Shown one piece after another: positions 1-6,429 of a DNA stretch of 12,599 nt (its first letter is position 1; every line of letters begins with the position of its first letter). The translations under genes and the position numbers were made by a program. The stretch comes from an uncultured Terriglobus sp. GTDB taxonomy: Bacteria; Acidobacteriota; Terriglobia; Terriglobales; Acidobacteriaceae. The stretch covers positions 8,679 to 21,277 of the forward strand of contig CALMRM010000133.1 in the NCBI GenBank assembly GCA_937871605.1, written 5' to 3'. The notes under the pieces are model-generated. The model was given only the letters and a program-made list of their open reading frames with translations, searched no databases and was not told where the DNA came from.

Positions 1-722
1 CGCAGGCGCACGCGGTCGCCCTGCCGGATGAGGAGCGGTGTGGCCATGGGCCCAGCCTTGCCGTTGATCACGAGCCAGTTGTACTCACTCATCTCCATGG
101 TGTTGGGCACCGTGTTGTTGGGCAGCACGGCGTACTCCTGAAATTGCAGCGCGAAGTCCTTGTCGCAGTGCGGCTGGTACGGCGTGCGCGGATGCATGAT
201 GAAGGCACCCAGCATGCCCGCCATCTCCTGCATGGCCATGTGCGAGTGGTAGAAGTACGTGCCCGTTTGGTGGATATCGAACTCGTACACGAACCTTTCG
301 CCGGGGCGTGTGGGTGCCTGGCTGATGCCGGGCATACCGTCATAGCGGATCTGGTCTTCAAAGCCGTGCCAGTGGATGGAGCACGGCTCCGGCAGCTGAT
401 TTTCAAAGACCACGCGAACGTGGTCGCCCTCGTTCACCTGGAAGGTCGGTCCGGGCGCGGACCCGTTGAAGCCCCACAGGTCGAGCGTTTTGTTGGGCGC
501 GATCTGCTGACGCACCACCTGCGCGACGAGGTGGAAGACCTTGGTGGTGCCGTCCATGGTGAAGGGCATGTCGCCAACATCAGTGGTGATGACGGGGACG
601 TGCGAGGCCGGTGCATGGGGTGCCGGGTGGTTAACGGCGGTGTTTGCCAGCAGGGCAGGGGTGGCCATCAGGCCGGCGCCCAGCCCAAAGGCGCGCTGCA
701 GAAAGCTGCGTCGATTGCTCAT
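1..722 (-). CDS. Tat-exported multicopper oxidase, C-terminal part outside window
   Basis: About 240 codons are visible, reading from ATG at 720-722 to the window edge. The N-terminus has a twin-arginine motif (NRRSFLQ, residues 3-9), a hydrophobic stretch and an ALLA cleavage region, so the protein should be folded with copper and exported by Tat. A cupredoxin domain follows. It carries HWHG at 117-120 and HSH at 159-161, the first two of the four histidine clusters that bind the type 2/type 3 copper centre in multicopper oxidases; the C-terminal clusters with the type 1 site would lie beyond position 1. AAGGA lies 10 bases before the ATG. Family members oxidise phenols, metals (Cu(I), Mn(II)) or other substrates and reduce oxygen to water; the substrate cannot be told here. 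The gene for a Met/His-rich secreted protein lies 80 bases upstream on the same strand, which favours a role in copper tolerance. Confidence 0.9.
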   Translation of the reverse strand, partial: MSNRRSFLQRAFGLGAGLMATPALLANTAVNHPAPHAPASHVPVITTDVGDMPFTMDGTTKVFHLVAQVVRQQIAPNKTLDLWGFNGSAPGPTFQVNEGDHVRVVFENQLPEPCSIHWHGFEDQIRYDGMPGISQAPTRPGERFVYEFDIHQTGTYFYHSHMAMQEMAGMLGAFIMHPRTPYQPHCDKDFALQFQEYAVLPNNTVPNTMEMSEYNWLVINGKAGPMATPLLIRQGDRVRL

Positions 723-802
723 GGTGCAAAGATCCTTCGCGTGAAGTGCTCCGTGCGTGCGGTGGCCTGAAGCGCACCGCAGACTGCAGGGCTAGCGAGG
801 AT

Positions 803-1210
803 TCAAATGCGTAACGCGAGTGGAGCGCCGCCAAAAACTGCACTGCGGACGCTGAAGGATGGCTGCTTTTCCGTCTTGGCCAGTTCTGCCAGCGAGACGG
901 GCGTTGTACCTGCTGTTGGAGCCACTTGCGACGCCGGGAATTGCGGTGCCGCAAGTTGCATGTGCGGGAACGGCTCAGCCGCTGCGACGCAGGTGGGGTG
1001 TCCACATGCAGGCCGCAGATCTGTTGCGTTCGTACCAGTATGCACATGCATGGGATCAGTAGGCATGCCGGTAGACGCCATGACCATGTCGTGCATGGGT
1101 GACACAGAGCGTACCGACGCCGCAGTGCAGCACGCCATGGCGCCTGCAGGCACGGCAACGCCGTACAGCGTCAGTGCCAGCACCAACACGAGTTGGATCC
1201 AGGTACGCAA
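803..1210 (-). CDS. Small secreted Met/His/Cys-rich protein, possibly copper-binding
   Basis: No family recognised with certainty. I chose a TTG start at 1208-1210 because GGAG lies 8 bases upstream (1219-1222) and the protein then begins directly with a signal peptide (RTWIQ, then a Leu/Val-rich core, ending PAGA). The frame is open further upstream, to an alternative TTG at 1253-1255 that would give 150 residues. After the predicted cleavage comes ACC, then a stretch rich in Met and His (MHDMVM, MPTDPMHVH) and a CGHPTC motif, which together could bind Cu(I)/Cu(II). The remainder is Ala/Pro-rich and probably flexible. It precedes the multicopper oxidase gene on the same strand by 80 bases, so a periplasmic copper carrier or sensor for that enzyme is a reasonable inference. 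A DUF2946-like protein is an alternative I cannot exclude. An overlapping opposite-strand frame exists but lacks these features. Confidence 0.6.
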   Translation of the reverse strand: MRTWIQLVLVLALTLYGVAVPAGAMACCTAASVRSVSPMHDMVMASTGMPTDPMHVHTGTNATDLRPACGHPTCVAAAEPFPHMQLAAPQFPASQVAPTAGTTPVSLAELAKTEKQPSFSVRSAVFGGAPLALRI

Positions 1211-1308
1211 GCAGGTTTCTCCAGTTAGGATGCGCTGTTGCGTCCGCAGATGCAACTACGCGCAGGGGTGACGCGGCATACCGGCCCTTCGTGGGAGTTG
1301 AGTCTTCG

Positions 1309-2634
1309 TTATTTTGGCTGGAGGCGAGAGGCGCGCAGGGCCGCTTCGTAGAGGTTCAGGCGCGAGTACAGGCCAAATGCAGAGCCGTCGTCCAGGAAGC
1401 CGCCACCCGGGCCCTCCGTGTCGGTGAGGATGTCGTCCGCCTGCTTCAGCGTGAGAGAAGGGTAGGCCGAAGTGAGCAGGTATCCTGCCTCCGGTGCGAG
1501 CGATGCTACGTCCTCGGTGTGCGTTGCTGTGCTGGCGAAGACCACGGGCAGGCCATACGTTTGCGTCACGGCATAGAACGCCTCAACGGCTGTCGGGTCG
1601 CTAAAGCGGCTGGTGTCCTCCGTGGCGCACTGTGCGACGGTCTTGCCGCAGGCGCTTTCCAGCACCTTTGTCAGGTCTGCCTTGGCCTGCTGCAGCGTGG
1701 CCTGGAAGGTCTCCGCTTCCTTGCCGTATGCCTTGTCCTGCGCAAGCAGGTGCGCCACGTCGTACAGGGCCAGCGTGCGGCCGCCCAGCACGTCCATGGC
1801 ATAGTGCGCGCCAAGCAGGATGCGGCTGTTGCCGTACTCCGCGCCGCGGACGATCATTTGTGGGTACCGTTCCGGCACAAGGATGCCGAGGATCAGCGAC
1901 ACGGTGTAGCCGTACGTGGTGTGGCCGCTAGGGTACGACGGGCTATCCGTCAGGTCCATCACGGGACCGCGCAGATACTGGGTGTTATCCACCAGCATGT
2001 TGAACGAGTCACGACCCGTGAAGCGGCGCAACTCCGGCGCGGTCTGGAAGAGGCGTGCATCGCCAAAGCGGTTGCCATTCGAGCTGCCGCCGGGCAGATG
2101 ATAGGCGCGGCCGAAGGGGTCGGTGCTGCCGCCCTGGCCTGTCACGATGCTCATCTGCTGCGCCGTCACAGCTTCCGTTCCGTCCACCGTACCGTTGGCA
2201 AACAGGTATTTGCCCGCGTTGGAGTGTGACCCGCTGGTGAACTGCGCGAAGGCGAGTGCGCGGGTCACGCTGTCTGCGATCACGGTGTAGTGGGTGCGGT
2301 CCAGGGCGTGCGCACGCGCCACATAGGCGCTGCCCAGCGCTGTGCCTAGCGCATCTGCCAACTGCGAGGCTGTGGCCTGGGTCACGTCGGCATCGCGCAA
2401 AGCCTGGCCACGCTGCTCAGCGTCTGGCAGCAGTGTTGGCTGGGCGATGGCTCCGGTCTGGATGCCGGCGGTGACCGTGAGATTGGCGCTCAGGGCCGCT
2501 CTGCCTTCGGCGGTCTTCGACAGCACCGTAACCGTTGAGAGGCCGCGCAGCACGGCGTCCTGAGGCGATTGAGCGTGTGGAGAGACGGTGGCAAATACGG
2601 CGACGACGCCGGCAAACAGGCGGAAGGCAGACAT
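1309..2634 (-). CDS. Secreted PAP2-superfamily acid phosphatase-like protein
   Basis: A 441-residue protein with an N-terminal hydrophobic signal peptide (residues about 4-21, ending near HAQS). The core of the PAP2 (type 2 phosphatidic acid phosphatase / class A acid phosphatase / vanadium haloperoxidase) superfamily is clear: PSGH at 235-238 and SR-x5-H-x3-D at 270-281 (SRILLGAHYAMD), which supply the phosphate-binding Ser/Gly/Arg, the acid His and the nucleophile His with its supporting Asp. The canonical first motif K-x6-RP is not obvious; the nearest match is YLRGP around 220-224. The protein is longer than class A bacterial acid phosphatases (about 250 residues), with additional N- and C-terminal regions, more like secreted 'phosphatase PAP2 family' proteins. 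The likely role is phosphate release from organic phosphates outside the cytoplasm. AGGA precedes the ATG by 6 bases. The MarR gene lies 112 bases upstream on the same strand. Confidence 0.85.
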   Translation of the reverse strand: MSAFRLFAGVVAVFATVSPHAQSPQDAVLRGLSTVTVLSKTAEGRAALSANLTVTAGIQTGAIAQPTLLPDAEQRGQALRDADVTQATASQLADALGTALGSAYVARAHALDRTHYTVIADSVTRALAFAQFTSGSHSNAGKYLFANGTVDGTEAVTAQQMSIVTGQGGSTDPFGRAYHLPGGSSNGNRFGDARLFQTAPELRRFTGRDSFNMLVDNTQYLRGPVMDLTDSPSYPSGHTTYGYTVSLILGILVPERYPQMIVRGAEYGNSRILLGAHYAMDVLGGRTLALYDVAHLLAQDKAYGKEAETFQATLQQAKADLTKVLESACGKTVAQCATEDTSRFSDPTAVEAFYAVTQTYGLPVVFASTATHTEDVASLAPEAGYLLTSAYPSLTLKQADDILTDTEGPGGGFLDDGSAFGLYSRLNLYEAALRASRLQPK

Positions 2635-2746
2635 GTTGCCATCCTAACCAAGACTGATTACGGGATGACGTATACCGGCCCCGCACCTGAAGCAGCCTCG
2701 CCACGGTGTGGCACCTTTCGGGCGCCGTGCCGAAGCGTGAGCAATT

Positions 2747-3226
2747 TTAGGCGACATCGCCATCTACGGCGAGAATGAGCCGAAGCGACTTAGCGGCACG
2801 GTCCAGTGCGGTGCGGTCCTCTGCACGCAACTCACCAAGGCGGTCGGCCAGCCAGTCTGCCCGGCGCTCGCTCACGGTGCGCAGGTAGCTGCTGCCGCTG
2901 CGCGTGATCGACAGGCCGATGCGACGCCGGTCGCCGTCTGCCTTGGTGCCTTCACGCTGCACATAGCCCAGATGCATCAGCCGTTTCACGTGGGCGCTCA
3001 TGGCGGGGCGACTCATTTGTTCCATATCAGCCAACTCGGAGACACCCAGGCCGGGCTCTTCCCGGAGCGTGCCCAGCAGCTGTGCGTCCAGGGACGAACT
3101 GCCGCCGCGCTGTGCCTCTCGCCGTAAATGACGACTCAGGCGGAGGATGGAGGGTCTTAGTTCCGCTGCCAGTTTGGCAGTTCTACTGGTTGCTTCTTTC
3201 GGTGCGTGTACGGTTGCGTTGCGCAT
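2747..3226 (-). CDS. MarR-family transcriptional regulator
   Basis: A 159-residue protein with the MarR winged-helix architecture: N-terminal dimerisation helix (about 17-40), a helix-turn-helix region (about 60-85, LGVSELADMEQMSRPAMSAH) and a basic wing (GDRRRIGLSIT, 98-108) matching the family D-x-R-x5-LT pattern, followed by C-terminal dimerisation helices. Such proteins are usually dimeric repressors that release DNA on binding small phenolic ligands or on oxidation; this one has no cysteine, which argues against thiol-based redox sensing. AGGA lies 7 bases before the ATG. The gene is divergent from the small genes at 3419 and upstream of the phosphatase gene on the same strand, so either or both could be targets. 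A 20-base inverted repeat at 3252-3271 sits in its leader and may be its own operator. Confidence 0.9.
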   Translation of the reverse strand: MRNATVHAPKEATSRTAKLAAELRPSILRLSRHLRREAQRGGSSSLDAQLLGTLREEPGLGVSELADMEQMSRPAMSAHVKRLMHLGYVQREGTKADGDRRRIGLSITRSGSSYLRTVSERRADWLADRLGELRAEDRTALDRAAKSLRLILAVDGDVA

Positions 3227-3251
3227 GCTTCTGTCCTGCTCCCAACAGCGG

Positions 3252-3271
3252 CGGAAAGCGTTTGCTTTCCG
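3252..3271. promoter_or_regulatory. Inverted repeat in the marR-like leader, candidate operator
   Basis: Perfect 8-base arms CGGAAAGC and GCTTTCCG are separated by four bases (GTTT). It starts 26 bases upstream of the MarR-type ATG and just downstream of the candidate -10 element. MarR proteins bind palindromes of about this size, often autoregulating. A hairpin acting at RNA level is the alternative. Confidence 0.4.
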
Positions 3272-3283
3272 GCAGCCTGTGAC

Positions 3284-3313
3284 ACACTACATCCGTCCAC
3301 ACCCTGTTGGCAA
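3284..3313 (-). promoter_or_regulatory. Candidate sigma70-type promoter for the MarR gene
   Basis: On the minus strand TTGCCA (3308-3313, five of six matches to TTGACA) is followed after 18 bases by TAGTGT (3284-3289, three of six matches to TATAAT). Transcription would start near 3277, just before the 3252-3271 inverted repeat, a natural layout for autorepression. The -10 element is weak. Confidence 0.3.
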
Positions 3314-3418
3314 TCACCGCGCGTGAACATAAGTTCAATCGTTGTGGACACATGACCCATACTGGCGCATGCTGCCGCGGGAGCCACGCCGTGCATCCCA
3401 TGCGGTGAGGCAACAGCA

Positions 3419-3703
3419 ATGGCAGACACAGCACACACGAACGACGCATCTCCGCAGCCCGAGCCAAGGGGCTTTGGCGAGCACACGCGTGGCCTGGCGG
3501 GTGAGTACGCCCACGAGCAGGGCTGGCAGTTGAGCGAGGAGGAGCGCCGCAAACAACCGGAAGGCACGCAGAACACCAGCGGCGGCACGGACTACGAATA
3601 TGGCGCGCAGGACTTTGGTGACGAGCCGGTGAACACCGAGGGTGCGGCATCCGACGAGAAGGTAGCAGAGGCGCGCAAGGCGCTGATAGGAGACACGCAG
3701 TGA
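3419..3703 (+). CDS. Small hydrophilic acidic protein of unknown function
   Basis: A 94-residue protein with no recognisable domain. It has no hydrophobic core, signal peptide or membrane segment; it is rich in Glu, Asp, Gly, Thr and Gln with a short charged helix-like segment near the C-terminus (about 78-90, DEKVAEARKAL), so it is probably largely disordered. GAGG lies 8 bases before the ATG, which supports real translation. Its stop codon overlaps the GTG start of the next gene (GTGA, 3700-3703), so the two are translationally coupled. Hydrophilic disordered proteins of this kind are often stress-related, but nothing here proves it. The divergent MarR-type gene may control it. Confidence 0.65.
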   Translation: MADTAHTNDASPQPEPRGFGEHTRGLAGEYAHEQGWQLSEEERRKQPEGTQNTSGGTDYEYGAQDFGDEPVNTEGAASDEKVAEARKALIGDTQ

Positions 3704-3948
3704 GCAAAATTCCAGCAGCGAACACCATGCACGGCAAGGAACTGAGCGAGGCTGTGAAGGCCGGGCATGTGGACGCCGTACCCGGTGAGGACAAGGCGCA
3801 CGCCCATTCGCACGCGGCGCACCTTCATGAAGAGGGCAGCGTACACACCACGCCGGAGGGCAAAGGCAAGCAGGGCAGGGAACCCGGCACTGTGAACCAG
3901 CCCCCACAGGACCCGAAGACGAGCGGCAAAGCGCACCGGCACCAGTAG
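3700..3948 (+). CDS. Small His-rich hydrophilic protein of unknown function
   Basis: An 82-residue protein starting with GTG inside the stop region of the preceding gene; AGGAG lies 7 bases upstream, which fixes the start. No known domain is recognised. The middle contains a histidine cluster (HAHSHAAHLHEE, about residues 34-45) and the C-terminus ends in HRHQ; the rest is Lys/Gly/Pro-rich and hydrophilic. It could bind metal ions such as Ni, Zn or Cu through the histidines, or be a disordered protectant; both are inference. Coupling to the gene at 3419 suggests the two act together. Confidence 0.6.
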   Translation: MSKIPAANTMHGKELSEAVKAGHVDAVPGEDKAHAHSHAAHLHEEGSVHTTPEGKGKQGREPGTVNQPPQDPKTSGKAHRHQ

Positions 3949-3965
3949 CTCAAACGGCCCACCTG

Positions 3966-4005
3966 AGCCCGTGCCGGGTCTTATACGGGCCCGGGCTACC
4001 CTTTT
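3966..4005 (+). terminator. Possible rho-independent terminator after the small-gene pair
   Basis: AGCCCGTGCC (3966-3975) can pair with GGCCCGGGCT (3988-3997) with one mismatch, giving a GC-rich stem with a 12-base loop; TTTT follows at 4002-4005 after ACCC. The gap between stem and T-run and the short T-run make it only a candidate. It lies between the small genes and hemC. Confidence 0.35.
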
Positions 4006-4044
4006 GCAGGTGCGTCCGCCGACGGCATGGGCTATTCTCCCACC

Positions 4045-5145
4045 ATGCACCTCCGCATCGGCTCCCGCGGTTCGCGCCTGGCCTTATGGCAATCGGATTA
4101 CATCGCTTCACGCCTGCGCAGCTTGGGGCACACCGTCGAGGTGCAGATTATCCGCACCACGGGCGACCGTATGCAGGACCCCGCCTTTGCTGCGGAGGTG
4201 ACAGGGCCGGATGGGCGCATCCCTCCCGCCCTGGATGCTAAAGGCATCTTCATCAAGGAGATTGAAGAGGCGCTGCTGGCCGGCACCATCGATCTCGCCG
4301 TGCATTCCCTGAAGGATCTGCCCACTGAGGTGGATGAACGCTTCGCCCTGCCCGCCATTCCCCCGCGCGCAGACCCGCGCGATGCGCTGCTGTGCCCGGA
4401 CTGGCTGCAACTGCACACCCTGCCGGTGCATGCTCGCATCGGAACCACGTCACCCCGGCGCATTGCACACTTGCGCGCGCACAATCCGCAATTCCAGTTT
4501 GTCGCCATTCGCGGCAATATCGACACGCGCATCCGCAAATTGGCGCAAGGGCACTGCGACGCGCTGGTACTGGCCTGCGCCGGGCTGGACCGCCTGGGTG
4601 CAAGCCTGCTGCGCCCGGTGGAGCTACATCCGGATCACCCGGAGTTCGGCGCAGCCGCGCACGTGGAGTGCATCACCCATCCTGATCCCGGTGCGTCACC
4701 GCAACAGCCATACGCCGATGATCTACCGGGTGAGGCGGACTGGATTCGCCAGCGCTTCGATCCGGAGGTTCTCTGTCCGGCACCGGGGCAGGGTGCGCTC
4801 GCCATTGAAACGCGCGCGCATGCAGCCGAGGTGATTGCTGCTGTGCAAGCCCTGGACGACCCGACGGCCCGCTACAGCGTAGAGGCGGAGCGTGCGCTGC
4901 TGCATGCGTTGGGTGGCGGCTGTTCGCTGCCCGTGGGTGCCCTGTGCACGCGTGAACGGGAGCGGTTCAAACTGCATGCCTCCGTCGTGTCACCGGATGG
5001 TGAGTCGATGGCGACGGTCACGATCCATGCCCGGCCTGGGGAGAGCGCACGGCAGCTTGGTGAGCGCGCCGCAACGGACCTGGTGGCGCAGGGCGCGCGT
5101 GAGTTGCTGGCTGGCGACTTTGCCGTAGCAGAAGTCAGGGAGTAG
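4045..5145 (+). CDS. hemC: Hydroxymethylbilane synthase (porphobilinogen deaminase)
   Basis: Cytoplasmic enzyme that joins four porphobilinogen units into hydroxymethylbilane in tetrapyrrole (heme) synthesis. The start at 4045 gives MHLRIGSRGSRLALWQS, matching the family N-terminus; an in-frame ATG at 4027 would add six residues. Key features: AVHSLKD with the catalytic Asp at 91, the arginine-rich GTTSPRR (133-139) and RGNIDTR (156-162) that bind the growing chain, PGQGALAIE (247-255), and GGGCSLPVG with Cys293, which carries the dipyrromethane cofactor. At 366 residues it is longer than the usual 310 or so: there is an insertion near 44-64 (after TTGDRM) and a larger one of about 44 residues between RLG (183-185) and PAPGQG (245-250), rich in His, Pro and Asp. 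No strong ribosome binding site is seen for either start. hemD follows after two bases. Confidence 0.95.
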   Translation: MHLRIGSRGSRLALWQSDYIASRLRSLGHTVEVQIIRTTGDRMQDPAFAAEVTGPDGRIPPALDAKGIFIKEIEEALLAGTIDLAVHSLKDLPTEVDERFALPAIPPRADPRDALLCPDWLQLHTLPVHARIGTTSPRRIAHLRAHNPQFQFVAIRGNIDTRIRKLAQGHCDALVLACAGLDRLGASLLRPVELHPDHPEFGAAAHVECITHPDPGASPQQPYADDLPGEADWIRQRFDPEVLCPAPGQGALAIETRAHAAEVIAAVQALDDPTARYSVEAERALLHALGGGCSLPVGALCTRERERFKLHASVVSPDGESMATVTIHARPGESARQLGERAATDLVAQGARELLAGDFAVAEVRE

Positions 5146-5147
5146 CC

Positions 5148-5933
5148 ATGCCCCTCGTATTGCCCGCAGGTCGGCGTGGTGCAGGGGCAGCGCCGCGCGT
5201 CTTGGTCACGCGTGCACCGCATCAGGCGTCAGCACTGGGAGACGCTTTGGTCGCGCACGGCCTGCGGGTGGTGTCCGTAGCTACGATTGCGCTGGCACCG
5301 CCCTCAGACGACTACACCACGCTGGATCGTGAGATCACTCGTTTGGACGAGTATGACTGGCTGCTCTTCACCTCAGCCAATGCCGTCGCCGTCTTTGCGG
5401 AGCGGCTGGAGGACGAGCGTGTGCCGCTGACGTGCGGCATCGCCAGCATTGGCGCTGCCACCAGCAAAGCTCTGCGTGACGCAGGTTTCCCCGTCAAGCT
5501 GCAGGCGCCGACCGCGGTGGCTGAGTCGCTAGCCAAGGCTCTACTGCCACATGCGAACGGTGCGCAGATGTTGCTGGTGCGCGCGGAGTCCGGGCGCGAT
5601 GTGCTGCTGGATGTATTAGCCGAAGCAGGAGCCGAGGTAACGCTTGCACCCGCGTACCGCACGGTCCTGCCATCGGACTCAGTGGACCGGCTGCGCCGCG
5701 AACTGCCCACCGTTGACGCTGTAACCTTCACGAGCTCGTCATCTGTGGACAACTTCTTTGCGTTGCTACAGGCTACCGGCCAGCCCTTGCCGCCAGAGAT
5801 GGTGCTGGCCTCCATCGGCCCGGTCACCTCGGCTACACTACGCGACCACGGCCAAAGGCCGACCATCGAAGCACGCGACGCGACCGTGGCCTCGCTGGCA
5901 AGCGCGGTCGCGACGGCGTTGCGCGACCGCTAG
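5148..5933 (+). CDS. hemD: Uroporphyrinogen-III synthase
   Basis: Closes hydroxymethylbilane with inversion of ring D to make uroporphyrinogen III, the next step after HemC. 261 residues, in the normal range. Family features are the RVLVTRAPHQ strand-turn near the start (about 17-26), LLFTSANAV (about 71-79), a central IGAATSKAL segment, AYRTVLP at about 168-174, VTFTSSSSVDNF (about 191-202) and ASIGPVTSATLRDHG in the second domain; the pattern of two similar alpha/beta domains is typical of this sequence-divergent family. About 15 residues precede the usual first strand. GGGAG lies 6 bases before the ATG, inside the end of hemC, so the pair is an operon with coupled translation. The stop codon directly abuts the stop codon of the convergent hicA-like gene. 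Confidence 0.92.
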   Translation: MPLVLPAGRRGAGAAPRVLVTRAPHQASALGDALVAHGLRVVSVATIALAPPSDDYTTLDREITRLDEYDWLLFTSANAVAVFAERLEDERVPLTCGIASIGAATSKALRDAGFPVKLQAPTAVAESLAKALLPHANGAQMLLVRAESGRDVLLDVLAEAGAEVTLAPAYRTVLPSDSVDRLRRELPTVDAVTFTSSSSVDNFFALLQATGQPLPPEMVLASIGPVTSATLRDHGQRPTIEARDATVASLASAVATALRDR

Positions 5934-6170
5934 TCAGAGCTTGCGGAGCAGGTCTTGTACCGGTATCTGTTTGCATTCCGCGATGTAGCCTAACAGACTG
6001 GCGAACGTCCCCGTCTTGAGCGGCTTGTGGGCCGGGATGGAGATGTGAAAAGCAGGTTCGCCAGAGACAAGGATGATGTGGCTGCCTGTTTGCCGCTCCT
6101 CGCGAAAGCCCCAACGCCGGATGAGGTGGTTGGCGAAGTCTCGCCCGTTAACATCACGCGGTACTTTCAC
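5934..6170 (-). CDS. hicA: HicA-type mRNA interferase toxin
   Basis: A 78-residue protein of the HicA/YcfA family, small double-stranded-RNA-binding-fold toxins that cleave mRNA when free of antitoxin. The sequence follows the family throughout: KVPRDVNGRDFANHLIRRWGF, then RQTGSHIILV with the catalytic His of the GSH motif at about 30, then HISIPAHKPLKTGT and a C-terminal helix ending in DLLRKL. The start is GTG at 6168-6170, overlapping the antitoxin stop (GTGA), so toxin translation is coupled to antitoxin translation. All key residues are present and nothing suggests inactivation. Its stop codon is immediately adjacent to that of convergent hemD, with no terminator between the two. Confidence 0.9.
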   Translation of the reverse strand: MKVPRDVNGRDFANHLIRRWGFREERQTGSHIILVSGEPAFHISIPAHKPLKTGTFASLLGYIAECKQIPVQDLLRKL

Positions 6171-6382
6171 GCGACGCGCAGCACTTCGTCACGATCCGTC
6201 ATCAGGTGCAAATGCAACACATCGGGCGCTGGTGCATCGCCGAAATACCCTTTGGTTGCGTCTACGACCATTTCTTTCAGTTCATCCCATGTGTCGCCTT
6301 GCGTGAAGATGCCTTCTCCGACCGCGCGGGCGTTGTAGCCGCCGTCCACATCCTCACGCACCTCAAATACAAGCTCACGCAT
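6167..6382 (-). CDS. hicB: HicB-type antitoxin, short form
   Basis: A 71-residue protein with the HicB RNase-H-like core: a first strand (ELVFEVREDVDGGYNARA), GIFTQGDTWDELKEMVVDATKGYF (the antitoxin helix) and a final strand (VLHLHLM). Short proteins like this are often misnamed as 2-oxoisovalerate dehydrogenase subunits in databases. It lacks the C-terminal helix-turn-helix or ribbon-helix-helix domain that many HicB proteins use for autorepression. It is encoded first, before the toxin, the reverse of the classic hicAB order. No ribosome binding site is visible: the ATG at 6380-6382 lies two bases after the 28-base palindrome at 6385-6412, so translation is probably weak, leaderless or controlled by the hairpin. 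Confidence 0.85.
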   Translation of the reverse strand: MRELVFEVREDVDGGYNARAVGEGIFTQGDTWDELKEMVVDATKGYFGDAPAPDVLHLHLMTDRDEVLRVA

Positions 6383-6384
6383 AG

Positions 6385-6412
6385 CGGCAGACTACGCTAG
6401 CGCAGTCTGCCG
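6385..6412. promoter_or_regulatory. 28-base near-perfect palindrome between sdhB and hicB
   Basis: Outer arms CGGCAGACT (6385-6393) and AGTCTGCCG (6404-6412) surround the palindrome CGCTAGCG (6395-6402); both share the same centre, and only the pair 6394/6403 mismatches. It lies 17 bases after the sdhB stop and 2 bases before the hicB ATG. It could end sdh transcription (but no T-run follows on either strand), act as the hicBA operator, or fold in RNA to occlude the hicB start. Confidence 0.7.
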
Positions 6413-6429
6413 TTCAAGGTCTGTCTCAG

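Noticed and set aside
807..1271. Plus-strand open frame (154 codons) opposite the Met/His-rich protein
   Set aside because: No signal peptide and no domain, whereas the minus frame has a good ribosome site and an export signal. Its Cys content only mirrors the opposite strand.
1099..2229. Plus-strand open frame (376 codons) opposite the PAP2 gene
   Set aside because: The opposite frame has the signal peptide and PAP2 motifs; this one has none and runs across a gene boundary.
4004..4038. Possible -35/-10 pair (TTGCAG and TATTCT) in front of hemC
   Set aside because: The spacing is 23 bases, too long for a sigma70 promoter, and the -10 element would lie only 6 bases from the start codon.
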